The notes beneath the pieces are model-generated. The model was not told the DNA's origin. It was given only the letters and a program-made list of their open reading frames with translations, and ran no database searches. 64,000 nucleotides of DNA from Streptomyces sp. A3M-1-3 (lineage in GTDB: Bacteria > Actinomycetota > Actinomycetes > Streptomycetales > Streptomycetaceae): the NCBI RefSeq assembly GCF_024213665.1, contig NZ_JANAVP010000016.1, positions 1 through 64,000 on the forward strand, read 5' to 3'. This document shows, piece after piece, positions 55,188 through 63,887 of the stretch (its first letter is position 1; every line of letters begins with the position of its first letter). The position numbers and the translations under genes were made by a program.

Positions 55188-56297
55188 GTGCACAGCCGTA
55201 TCGGCATCTTCCTTTCCCCCGTCCACGAGACCGGTCAGGACCCACACCTCGCGATCCGCCGCAACCTGGACCTGGTCGAGTACGTCGACGACCTGAACTT
55301 CGACGAGGCGTGGTTCGGCGAGCACCACACCCTGGGCTGGGGCCTGGTCGGTGCGCCGGAGACCCTCATCGCGGCGGCGTCGCAGCGCACGCGTCAGATC
55401 AAGCTGGCCCACGGCGTGGTCCCGCTCTCGGGCCACCACCCGTTCCACGTCGCAAGCCGTGCGGTGCACCTCGACCACCTCACCCGCGGCCGCTACATCC
55501 TGGGCGTCGGTCCGGGCGTGCCCTTCGACGCCAAGATGTTCGGCCTGGAGCAGCCCGTCCAGCGCCGCCGCCTCGAAGAGGCCCTGCCGACCGTCCTGGA
55601 GCTCGTCAACGGCGAGGAGCGGATCACGCAGGAGACGGACTGGTGCGAGCTGCACGACGCCAAGCTCCAGCTGCCGCGCTTCAGCCCCCAGGGCATCGAG
55701 GTGGCCATGGCCACCTCCGGCACCTCGCAGTCCAGCCCGCGCCTGATCGGCCAGTACGGCCTGAGCATGACCTCGTTCGCGCTGCCGTTCGCGCTGATGA
55801 CCCCGGGCGCGCCGGACCACATCGGTCTGGCAAACCAGTGGAAGTACGCGGAGGAGTCCGCCGCGGAGCACGGTCAGGTCCTCGACCGCGACAAGTGGCG
55901 CATCGCGCTTCCGGTGCACGTCGCGGAGACTCGCGAGGAGGCCTTCAACGACGTCCGCGAGGGCTACGACCGCTGGCTGTTCGAGTACTTCGGCAAGGCC
56001 GCGGGCCGCGACGTCATCAGCCCGGGCACGCCGCGCGAGAAGGCCCTGGAGGCCCGCGTCGAGGCGGGCGGCGCCCTGGTCGGCTCGGTCGAGGACGTGG
56101 TGGACGGCATCCGCCGCATGCAGGAGGCCACGGGCGGCTTCGGCACCCTGCTGGTCTACGTCGCCGACTGGTGCTCGTGGGAGAAGACCAACCGCAGCAT
56201 GGAGCTGCTGGCCCGCTACGTGGCGCCGCAGATCACCGGCTCGGCGGTCCGCCCGCAGGAGGCCGTCGACTGGGCCATCGCCAGCCGCCAGAAGTAA
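55188..56297 (+). CDS. Luciferase-like flavin-dependent monooxygenase
   Basis: The protein is 369 aa from a GTG with TGGAG 7 nt upstream. It begins IGIFLSPVHETGQDP and has the bacterial-luciferase-type barrel strands EAWFGEHHT and RYILGVGPGVP. Two-component monooxygenases of this type oxygenate or N-hydroxylate small metabolites using reduced FMN. Its reductase partner is probably the next gene (56441-56914). Confidence 0.87.
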   Translation: MHSRIGIFLSPVHETGQDPHLAIRRNLDLVEYVDDLNFDEAWFGEHHTLGWGLVGAPETLIAAASQRTRQIKLAHGVVPLSGHHPFHVASRAVHLDHLTRGRYILGVGPGVPFDAKMFGLEQPVQRRRLEEALPTVLELVNGEERITQETDWCELHDAKLQLPRFSPQGIEVAMATSGTSQSSPRLIGQYGLSMTSFALPFALMTPGAPDHIGLANQWKYAEESAAEHGQVLDRDKWRIALPVHVAETREEAFNDVREGYDRWLFEYFGKAAGRDVISPGTPREKALEARVEAGGALVGSVEDVVDGIRRMQEATGGFGTLLVYVADWCSWEKTNRSMELLARYVAPQITGSAVRPQEAVDWAIASRQK

Positions 56298-56440
56298 CCC
56301 CGGCCGACGCCCGCCGGCCGGGCCCTCAGGGTGTCGCCGCAGCACCACCGCCCGACGGGCCGGGGCCGGCCGGCCCCGGGCACACCATCAACGTCGCCCG
56401 CCGGCGCTTGCCGGACGCGGGCAGGAGAGCGGAAGAACAG

Positions 56441-56914
56441 ATGCTGGAGCAGCGCTCGTTCCGAGACATCCTCGGCCGGTTCACCACGGGAGTCGCGCTG
56501 ATCACCGCGCAGACCCCGGAGGGTCCCGTGGGGATGGCCGTCAACTCGTTCACCTCTGTATCCCTTGACCCCCAGCTCGTCGCGATGTGCGCGGCGCACA
56601 CCTCGAGCACCTGGCCGGCCATCCGCGCGGCCGAGGGCTTCGCCGTGACCATCCTCGGCGACCAGCACGCCGACCTGTGCCGGACGTTCAGCCTGCGTGG
56701 GGCCGACCGGTTCTCCGGCCGCGACTGGGCGTACACCCGCGCGGGACACCCCATAGCGGCGGACGGGCTCGCCTGGCTGGACTGCCGGATCACGCAGATC
56801 CACCCGGCGGGCGACCACGACCTGGTGATCGCCGAAGCCACCGAGGGCGGCCTGTCCGAACAGGCGGGCCCCCTGGTGTTCCACGCCGGCCGGTTCGCGG
56901 GGCTGGCTGCCTGA
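56441..56914 (+). CDS. Flavin reductase
   Basis: The protein is 157 aa of the HpaC/FRP-like flavin:NAD(P)H reductase family: FRDILGRFTTGVALIT at the start, GMAVNSFTSVSLDPQLV in the flavin-binding strand region, and a GADRFSG loop. It supplies reduced flavin and sits 143 nt after the luciferase-type monooxygenase, so they likely form a two-component system. Confidence 0.87.
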   Translation: MLEQRSFRDILGRFTTGVALITAQTPEGPVGMAVNSFTSVSLDPQLVAMCAAHTSSTWPAIRAAEGFAVTILGDQHADLCRTFSLRGADRFSGRDWAYTRAGHPIAADGLAWLDCRITQIHPAGDHDLVIAEATEGGLSEQAGPLVFHAGRFAGLAA

Positions 56915-56974
56915 CGGACCCGTGCCGCATCCGGCGCACCTCGCACACCCCGTCTACCAGAAGGACGATTCCGC

Positions 56975-57932
56975 GTGTTCGTGACCGATCGTTCGCGAGC
57001 CCTCCCGTCGCAGCACGGCGCGGAGCAGGGCGGTCTCAGCTTCGTCAGAACCGCCCCCCGCCACCTCGTCAACCGCGAGGCTGTTGCCGAGGTGCTGATC
57101 ACTGACTGGCGGCAGCTGGGCGCCGACACCTTCCACCTCGGCGCCCAGTGGCCGCGGGGGCACGCGTTCTACACGCCGGTCGCCGGGTCCTGGCACGACC
57201 CGCTGCTCGCGGCCGAGACCCTGCGGCAGGCGTCCTTCCTCAAGGCACCTCTACTACGGCGTGCCCGACGGACACCATGCCGTCATCGACGCGCTCGATG
57301 TCGAAGTGGTCCCGGGAGCCCTGCTCCTGGGGCGCCGGCCGGCGGACGTGCGCCTGGAGATCTCCTGCCGCGAGGTGCGCTACGACCAGGGCCGGCTGTC
57401 CTCGCTCACCCTGGAGGCCGACTTCCTGCGCAGCGACACGTTCGCCGGGGTGGGGCGGGTGGCGCTGAGGGTGCTGGACTGCCCCGCCGAGGCCGGGCGG
57501 GCGCGCGCCCCGCGTGACCTGCCGACCCTGCCGGAGCCGGTCCTGGCCGCCGTCGTGGGGCGGCTGCACGAGCACGATGTCGTGCTGGGTGTGGTGAAGC
57601 GGCCGGCCGCGGGGGCCGGACAGACCTGGCAGCTGCGGATCGACCCCAGCCATCCGGTGCTGTTCGACCACCCGGCCGACCACATACCGCCCATGCTCCT
57701 CCTGGAGGCCGCACGGCAGGCGGCCCAGGCCGTGTGCGCGCCGTACCGGGTGCTGCCCGTCGAAGTGCGCAGCGCCCACCACGCCCGTGCGGAGCTGGAC
57801 CTCCCGTGCTTCGTCACGGCCATGAAGCTGCCGCTGCAGGACGCCACCGAGGACGCCGCCGTGCGGGTCACCGCCGTGCAGGAGGGCCAGCTGGTCTTCG
57901 ACAGCCTGGTTGTCGCCGCCTTCTGCGACTGA
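56975..57932 (+). pseudogene. afsA: AfsA-family gamma-butyrolactone synthase, frameshifted
   Basis: From the GTG at 56975 the protein starts with the AfsA N-terminal hotdog (PRHLVNREAVAEVLITDW, HAFYTPVAG, LAAETLRQASF) but shifts frame near 57241-57247. The rest (LYYGVPDGHH, the second hotdog ending at FCD) continues in another frame to 57932. One extra base near AAGGC would restore a protein of about 318 aa, the normal AfsA length. The family condenses a beta-ketoacyl chain with dihydroxyacetone phosphate to make butyrolactone or butenolide signals. The break, with the damaged receptor and epimerase at 38318-39692, suggests a dismantled signalling system, unless these are sequencing errors. 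Confidence 0.8.
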
Positions 57933-57989
57933 CTCCCCCGCCCGGTCCCGCCCGCGTACGGCCGGATTCTCGCTCCCGCTCACAAACAT

Positions 57990-58003
57990 AGCGAATGTTC
58001 AGT
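57990..58003. promoter_or_regulatory. Degenerate copy of the palindrome, upstream of the transposase-like gene
   Basis: AGCGAATGTTCAGT followed by ATTCTTT differs from the block at 49742-49762 in only three of 21 positions. It lies 52 nt upstream of the GTG at 58055, placing it over or near that gene's promoter. The A/T-rich context contrasts with the flanking DNA. Confidence 0.55.
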
Positions 58004-58054
58004 ATTCTTTTATCGTTCATGACCACTCGGAAGAACCGGCGGGGGGAGATTCTC

Positions 58055-59278
58055 GTGTCTGTGCATCGCTCGCACCGGCAGCATCCGGATGTCACCGGCT
58101 TCGCGGAGAGCCTGTTCGCGCTGCTGCCGCGCACCGACCAGCGCCGGTGGGCCGAGGTCTATCTGCGCGGACTGCTCACCGTTCCGGGCCGCAAGACGCT
58201 GCAGCGGCTGGCGGAGACCGTGCCCGGCTCCCGCACCGCCTCGCAGTGCCTGCAGCAGTTCATCAACGCCAGCCCCTGGGACTGGGCGCCGGTCCGTCAG
58301 GAGCTGGCCGTCACCGTCGCCGCCGCGCGGCCGACCACGGCCTGGACCATCGGCACGGCCGTGATCCCCAAGCGCGGTGAGCACTCCGTGGGTGTGCACC
58401 GCAGGTTCGTCCCCAAGGCCGGACGCACCCTCAACTGCCAGGTGGGCCTCGGCCTGTTCCTGTCCAGCGAGGAGGACGACATCCCGGTCGACTGGGAGAT
58501 CGTCCTCGACGAAATATGGCGGGCCGACACCAACCGGCTGCAGCGTGCCCGCGTCCCGGAGGACGTCGCCGTACGGCCAGAGTGGGCCCAGGTGCTCGAC
58601 CTCGTCGACCGCCGCCCCGGCGGCCAACTGCCGCACGAGGCGCCGGTGATCGCTGACCTGCAGAGCGTGGAGAGCGCGGACCGGCTGCTGGCGGGCCTGG
58701 CCCACCGAGGCATGGACGTCCTGGCACAGGTCCCGCCCGGGCAGATCCTCGTCCCCACGTCCGCGTCCCCGAACCGAGGTGCCTCCGCACTCACCGCCGA
58801 GGCCCTGCTGCCGTCCGGCCCCGCGCAGCACCGGCTCCCGGCCCTCACCTCCCTGCCCGTCCGGCTGCCCCGCCGCGACGGCGCGTACCGGCTCTGGGCC
58901 CACCGGCCCTCGCCGGATCCCCGCGCGGTGCGGTTCTACCTCACCAGCCTCGCCGAGGCGGGGGCGGACCGGATCGTCTCCCTGCTGCGCCACCAGGTGC
59001 GCACGCGCGCCGTGATGGAGGCCATGGGCGACAGCTTCGGGATGCTCGACTTCGCGGGGCGCTCCTTTTTTGGCTGGCACCACCACATGACGATGACGTC
59101 CGCCGCGTACGCGTACAGCCGCCTGAGCCTCTCCGGCCGGCAGACGGCCGCGCGGGTCACCCCGCCGCAGCGGGTGAGCGCCTGCCCGCCGCTGCCGGCC
59201 GGAGGGACCGCCGTGCACGCGGGCCGCCGGCGCAGCCCCCGGCTGAGTCAGGCCACCACGTCTGGTTTCGCCGACTGA
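58055..59278 (+). CDS. Transposase-like protein (IS701-type) with missing catalytic acids
   Basis: The protein is 407 aa from a GTG with GGGGGAG 7 nt upstream. It resembles IS701/DDE-superfamily transposases: RTLNCQVGLGLFLSS, VIADLQSVESADRLL and GRSFFGWHHHMTMTSAAYAY. However, the first catalytic position (normally DDTGFPK) reads IGTAVIPK, so the Asp is lost, and the third acidic position before the GRSFFGWHHH segment reads GDSFGML, not the usual ELGL. Only the middle Asp survives. The open frame is full length and has its own operator-like promoter, so it looks like a domesticated DNA-binding protein rather than a mobile element. No flanking inverted repeats are evident. Confidence 0.7.
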   Translation: MSVHRSHRQHPDVTGFAESLFALLPRTDQRRWAEVYLRGLLTVPGRKTLQRLAETVPGSRTASQCLQQFINASPWDWAPVRQELAVTVAAARPTTAWTIGTAVIPKRGEHSVGVHRRFVPKAGRTLNCQVGLGLFLSSEEDDIPVDWEIVLDEIWRADTNRLQRARVPEDVAVRPEWAQVLDLVDRRPGGQLPHEAPVIADLQSVESADRLLAGLAHRGMDVLAQVPPGQILVPTSASPNRGASALTAEALLPSGPAQHRLPALTSLPVRLPRRDGAYRLWAHRPSPDPRAVRFYLTSLAEAGADRIVSLLRHQVRTRAVMEAMGDSFGMLDFAGRSFFGWHHHMTMTSAAYAYSRLSLSGRQTAARVTPPQRVSACPPLPAGGTAVHAGRRRSPRLSQATTSGFAD

Positions 59279-59789
59279 GGGGAGCATCCGGGGCGGAGCG
59301 CGCCACGGGGCGATACGGCTGATGCCGGCCTCCGGGTGCTTCCGCGGACGTGGCGCGGACTCCATACTCAGGGATCGGCTCCAGTCGATGCGGGCCATGC
59401 CGAAAGCCGAGGAAGGCGTCAGTGAGCTTGTCCGCCCACTTCGACTCGGCGGGGATCTGATGCATGAGCAGGGTGCGGCAAACAGGACGATCGTATCGTT
59501 GCGATCACCGCCGCCGCACCCAGCCCACCGGCCTGACAAGCGGCTTGGGCGCCCAGGGAACTGGACCTCGGCGAGCCCTGCACTCGGATCATCAGCCTGT
59601 CGCACATCTCGCCGCACACCACCCGTCCGAACGCGGTGTTGTCGACTAGCGACAAGAACAGAACCCCGGTCAACTCCCGCCAACGCCGCCACAGTCCACT
59701 CCCCTGCACCGGCGCTGCTCAGATGGCCACCCCTTGGCCACCCATCCCTTCACAGTTACTGACCAGCGAGTCAGTCACAAGCAAAGAAA
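59279..59789. other. Non-coding stretch, possible element debris
   Basis: This stretch of 511 nt has frames open in several directions but none with a clear start, ribosome site or recognisable family, and its base composition is patchier than that of neighbouring genes. It probably contains decayed element DNA between the transposase-like gene and the IS1380 remnant. Confidence 0.4.
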
Positions 59790-59842
59790 TTGCAGGTCAG
59801 CTACCCAGCGCACCTTCGGTGCGCTGGGTAGCTGACCTGCAA
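59790..59842. repeat. 25-bp foldback palindrome
   Basis: The arms 59790-59814 and 59818-59842 are perfect reverse complements (starting TTGCAGGTCAGCTACCCAGC) separated by the 3-nt loop TTC. It lies 53 nt before the IS1380-type remnant. It could be two fused terminal repeats facing each other, or a terminator shielding the element from outside transcription. Confidence 0.85.
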
Positions 59843-59895
59843 CGATGGGACTTGTCTAGGGTCCTGTTGGCTGCACGGAAAGAAGCACTCTCCAG

Positions 59896-61005
59896 GTGAG
59901 CAAGCGTATCGGGTTGTACCCGCGTGTCCGCGTCGAGGGCGGTGGCCGCGGGGCGGTCTCGCAGGCCGGGTCGGTCCTCCTGGTCGAGACGGTCCGCAAG
60001 TCCGGCCTGGACACCGCGATATCCGCGGCGTTGGCTCCGTGGCGCAGGCCGCGGGCCGTGCATGACCCGGGCAAGGTGCTGCTGGATGTCGCGCTCGCGA
60101 CGGCTCTGGGCGGGGACTGCCTGGCCGATGTCGCCATGCTGAGGGCCGAGCCCGGCGTGTTCGGCCCGGTGGCGTCCGACCCGACGGTCTCCCGTCTCCT
60201 CGACGCCCTCGCCGCAGCCGGGCCGAAGGCCCTCGCAGCGATCCGGTCGGCGCGGGCCGACGTGCGGTCACGTGTCTGGGAGTTGGCCGGGGCCAACGGC
60301 CCTGCCGCCGACGGGCACGTGACCGTGGACATCGACGGCGTGCTGGTCCTCGCACACTCAGAGAAGCAGGACGCCACCGCGACCTGGAAGAAAACCTTCG
60401 GCAATCATCCGCTCGTCGCGTTCGTCGACCACGGCCAGGCCGGCTCCGGAGAGCCGGTGGCCGCCCTGCTGCGGCCCGGCAACGCAGGCTCCAACACCGC
60501 GGCCGATCACATCACCACCACCCGCCTCGCGCTGGCCCAACTCCCCAAAGCCCTGCGGCGGGGCCGGCAGACGCTGATCCGCACCGACTCCGCAGGCGGC
60601 ACCCACGCCTCATGGGCAGTGGCTCTCCAAGCCGGGCCGGTGGCTGTCGTATTCCGTCGGCATGACCATCACCGACACCCTCCACCAGGCCGTACTCAAG
60701 ATCCCGAAGCGGGCCTGGACACCGGCCTGCGCAACCTCCCCCTGCACGACACAGCCCAGAACCAGATCTGGCTGGAGATCGTCTCACTCGCACTCGACCT
60801 CCTCGCCTGGATGCCGATGCTCGCTCTGACCGGCGCCACCCGCCGCTGGGAACCCAAGCGCCTTCGCCTACGCCTGCTCTCCGCTGCCGCACAACTCGTG
60901 CACACCGGCCGCCGCCGCTGGCTCCGCTTCACCGCCAGGTGGCCCTGGACCGAAGTCATCACCCAGGCAATCAACCGGCTGCAGAGCCTGCCAAACCCGG
61001 GCTGA
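59896..61005 (+). pseudogene. IS1380-family transposase remnant
   Basis: The N-terminal half reads as an IS1380 transposase (TVDIDGVLVLAHSEKQ, WKKTFGNHPLVAFVDHG, RTDSAGGTHASW). Near 60635 the real sequence moves into another frame (RWLSYSVGMTITDTLHQAVL, then PKRAWTPA), and a C-terminal part (NQIWLEIVSLALDLLAWMPM) follows after an apparent deletion of about 100 residues, back in the first frame. The continuous open frame is therefore accidental and the gene cannot encode an active enzyme. The start is a GTG at 59896. Confidence 0.82.
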
Positions 61006-61292
61006 CCAGCCACGTCAACCGCCCCAACGACAAGCACGATCGCTCCGGGAAAGTGGAACCCGGCGCCCACCCGGCCCGACAGCCGGGACGTCAACCTGCC
61101 CCAGCCCCGGAAAAGGGGCGCCACACAAGCACAGAGTCCCCGTCAGCACACCGACGAGGACTCATGAACGATCGAGGCTAACGCAACGGTGTTGAGGTCA
61201 GAGACTCACGGCCGTCCATCACAGCAGGTCACCGCGTTCGCTGGTCTCTTCCGCGACATCTGATTCCGGCGGATGCGGCGCACCACTTCGGA
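61006..61292. other. Remnant of the IS right end / intergenic
   Basis: This 287-nt gap between the IS remnant and the converging MFS gene holds no supported gene. The block around 61160-61185 (CATGAACGATCGAGGCTAAC) may be the right end of the IS, but I cannot pair it with a left terminal repeat. Confidence 0.35.
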
Positions 61293-62528
61293 CTACGACC
61301 GGCCCGGAGCCTGCGAGCCGTCGTGTCCGACTCCGGCCGCGGTTCCGGCCGCCGCCTCCGGACCGAACTCGGCCTCGGCGGGGAGCCGCTGAGGCATCTG
61401 GCTCGCGGCGGCGGTGATGAGCAGGGCCGCGGCGATGGCCGTGGCGATGCCGGTGCGGAGCGAGGTGGCCTCGGCGACGAAACCGATGAGCACGGGGCCG
61501 ATGAGCAGCCCCGCGTAGCCGATCGCGGACACCTGGGCGACGGCGGCGTCCGCGCGGCCGGGGGCGAGGGCGCCGGCCAGGGACATGCACAGGGGCACCA
61601 CGATGCAGACGGCCAGCCCTGTGAGGCCGAATCCGGCGATGGCCCAGACGGCGGAGGGGGCGATGACCACGAGGAGTACGCCCAGCGCGGTCGTGGTGCC
61701 GGCGGCCGCGAGGAGTGACCGGCTGCCGTAGCGCAGGCGCAGCCGGTCGCCGAAGAGCCGCCCGGAGAACGTGGCCAGTTCGTACACCGGGTAGGCGATG
61801 GCGGCGACGGCCTCCGTGGTGTGCAGGTCGCGGGCGAGGAGAAGGCCGCTCCAGTCGGCCACCAGCCCTTCGAGGAGGAGCGCCAGGAAGGCCACGGCAC
61901 CGATCAGATAGACGATTCCGGGAAGGTTGCGGCGGTGTGTGGGCTCCTCCGCTTCGACCGGCTCGTCGAGGTAGGTGCGGCCCACCGCGAGGGCGAGCGG
62001 GAAGGCGACGACCGCGACGCCCAGCACCGAGGCGGTGTAGGAGACGTCCAGGGCGGCGAGCAGGACGGCGAGGAGTCCGCCGGCCACCGCGCCGGCGCTC
62101 CATCCGGCGTGGAACCCGTTCATCAGGGGGCGGCCGGTGCGACGTTCGACCAGGCTGCCCTGGGCGTTCATCATGGCCTCGGCTATACCGGAGGCGACCC
62201 CGAAGCCGGCGGCGGCCGCGAGCAGCAGCGGAAACGAGGAACTGAGGGCGATCAGCCCGACGGCTACGGTGACCAGCGGGGTGCCGACGCGCAGCAACAA
62301 CCGGTTTCCCAGGGTCGCGACGATCCAGCGCATGCACTGCATGGTCACCGTGGCGGCGACGCCCCAGGAGAGGATGACCAGCCCCACGTCGCCGGTGTCC
62401 AGGCCGAGTTTGGCGGCGAGCCCCGGCAGCCTGGCCGCCAGGATGCCGTTCACCACGCCGACGAGGGCGAAGGTGGCGACGACTCCTCTGTGGGAGCGCC
62501 GCAGGGTGCCTGCCGGGGAACTCTGCAT
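61293..62528 (-). CDS. MFS transporter, YbjJ/FucP-like
   Basis: The protein is 411 aa with 12 hydrophobic stretches (for example FALVGVVNGILAARLPGL and VYLIGAVAFLALLLEGLVA) and the conserved GFHAGWSAGAVAGG segment of YbjJ-like carriers. Substrates for this branch are undefined. It is transcribed away from the threonine-aldolase-like gene across a 261-nt divergent gap holding a GntR-type motif. No obvious link to clusters 1 or 3. Confidence 0.85.
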   Translation of the reverse strand: MQSSPAGTLRRSHRGVVATFALVGVVNGILAARLPGLAAKLGLDTGDVGLVILSWGVAATVTMQCMRWIVATLGNRLLLRVGTPLVTVAVGLIALSSSFPLLLAAAAGFGVASGIAEAMMNAQGSLVERRTGRPLMNGFHAGWSAGAVAGGLLAVLLAALDVSYTASVLGVAVVAFPLALAVGRTYLDEPVEAEEPTHRRNLPGIVYLIGAVAFLALLLEGLVADWSGLLLARDLHTTEAVAAIAYPVYELATFSGRLFGDRLRLRYGSRSLLAAAGTTTALGVLLVVIAPSAVWAIAGFGLTGLAVCIVVPLCMSLAGALAPGRADAAVAQVSAIGYAGLLIGPVLIGFVAEATSLRTGIATAIAAALLITAAASQMPQRLPAEAEFGPEAAAGTAAGVGHDGSQAPGRS

Positions 62529-62629
62529 GGTCCGTCTTCCTGTGTGCGCTGACGAGTTCCTGCCAGGCGTCTCGGGCCGGCACGGCAGGTTTTCTTCTTG
62601 ATCAGAAGTGTGCCGGAAGACTTGCGCTC

Positions 62630-62650
62630 ATTACTAGATCATCTCGTAAT
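62630..62650. promoter_or_regulatory. GntR-like inverted repeat in divergent promoter
   Basis: ATTAC (62630-62634) and GTAAT (62646-62650) flank an 11-nt spacer TAGATCATCTC in the gap between the divergent MFS and aldolase genes. A second palindrome, TTCTTGATCAGAA, lies about 35 nt upstream. No GntR gene is present in the window. Confidence 0.35.
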
Positions 62651-62789
62651 ATCTTCTTGCCCGACAGGAAAGGGGAGTTGAGACTCGTCCGGCTCCCACC
62701 AGCAGCCACGACCGCCTTGCACGCCCGATCCCCCGCATCCCCGTGATCCAGCCGACACCGCGGCGTCCGAACGAAGGGCCGCCGCGCGA

Positions 62790-63887
62790 GTGAAGGACGA
62801 AGGTTTGCTTTCCCGACTGCACGACCCCGCGTCGCGGGGCTTCGCGAGCGACAACTACGCAGGAATACACCCGGAGATCCTGGCCGCCCTCGCCACCGCC
62901 AACGAAGGGCACCAGGCGGCGTACGGGGACGACGTCTACACGGAGCGGCTCCAGCAGCTCTTCCGTGAGCACTTCGGTGAGCGTGCGCGCGTCTACCCCG
63001 TTCTCAACGGCACCGGCGCCAACGTGGTGGGCCTCCAGGCGATGAGCGAGCCCTGGGGGGCCGTCATCTGTGCCGAGAGCGCCCATGTCAACACCGACGA
63101 ATGCGGAGCCCCGGAGCGGGTCGCCCACGTCAAACTGCTCACCGTGCCGACTCCGGACGGCAAGCTCACACCCGCGCTGATCGACCAGCAGGCATGGGGG
63201 CGGGGCGATGTGCACCGTGCACAGCCGACCGTCGTGGCGATCACCCAGCCCACGGAACTCGGCACCCTGTACACGCCGCAGGAGATCGCCGACATCTGCG
63301 CCCACGCCCACGAGCACGGTATGCGCGTGTACCTCGACGGCGCGCGTCTGGCCCATGCGGCAGCGGCACTTGACGTGCCGCTGCGCGCCCTCACCACCGA
63401 CGCCGGGGTGGACGTCCTTTCCTTCGGCGGCACCAAGAACGGCCTGCTGCTCGGCGAGGCCCTGGTCGTACTGGATCCGGACGCCGTACGCGGGACGGCC
63501 TTCCTGCGCAAGGCCGCGACGCAGCTGGCGTCCAAAATGCGCTTCATCTCGGCGCAGTTCATCGCCCTCATGGAGTCCGGGCTCTGGCTGGCCAACGCAC
63601 GGCACGCCAACGAGATGGCGCGGCGTCTGGCCGACGCGGTGAGCGGGATGGCGGACGTACGGATCGTCCAACCGGTGCAGACGAACGCGGTCTTCGCCAT
63701 CCTGCCCGCGGACGCGACCGCCCGCCTGCAAAAGAGCTTCCCGTTCTACGTCCGGAACGAGCGGACCGGCGAGGTCCGCTGGATGTGTTCCTTCGACACC
63801 GCCCCTGAAGATGTCGATGCCTTCGCCGCCGCCATTGCCCGGGAACTCACCGGAGACCGGCACGTCGCGGAAAGGGCGACGCATTGA
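62790..63887 (+). CDS. Low-specificity threonine aldolase-like PLP enzyme
   Basis: The protein is 365 aa from a GTG. It has fold-type I features: SDNYAGIHPEIL at the N-terminus, the AYGDD segment of threonine aldolases, VYLDGARLAHAA and the PLP-lysine motif SFGGTKNG. Such enzymes split or form beta-hydroxy-alpha-amino acids from glycine and an aldehyde. The stop overlaps the start of a C-domain-containing gene (TTGA), so it probably supplies a beta-hydroxy amino acid for that NRPS. Confidence 0.88.
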   Translation: MKDEGLLSRLHDPASRGFASDNYAGIHPEILAALATANEGHQAAYGDDVYTERLQQLFREHFGERARVYPVLNGTGANVVGLQAMSEPWGAVICAESAHVNTDECGAPERVAHVKLLTVPTPDGKLTPALIDQQAWGRGDVHRAQPTVVAITQPTELGTLYTPQEIADICAHAHEHGMRVYLDGARLAHAAAALDVPLRALTTDAGVDVLSFGGTKNGLLLGEALVVLDPDAVRGTAFLRKAATQLASKMRFISAQFIALMESGLWLANARHANEMARRLADAVSGMADVRIVQPVQTNAVFAILPADATARLQKSFPFYVRNERTGEVRWMCSFDTAPEDVDAFAAAIARELTGDRHVAERATH

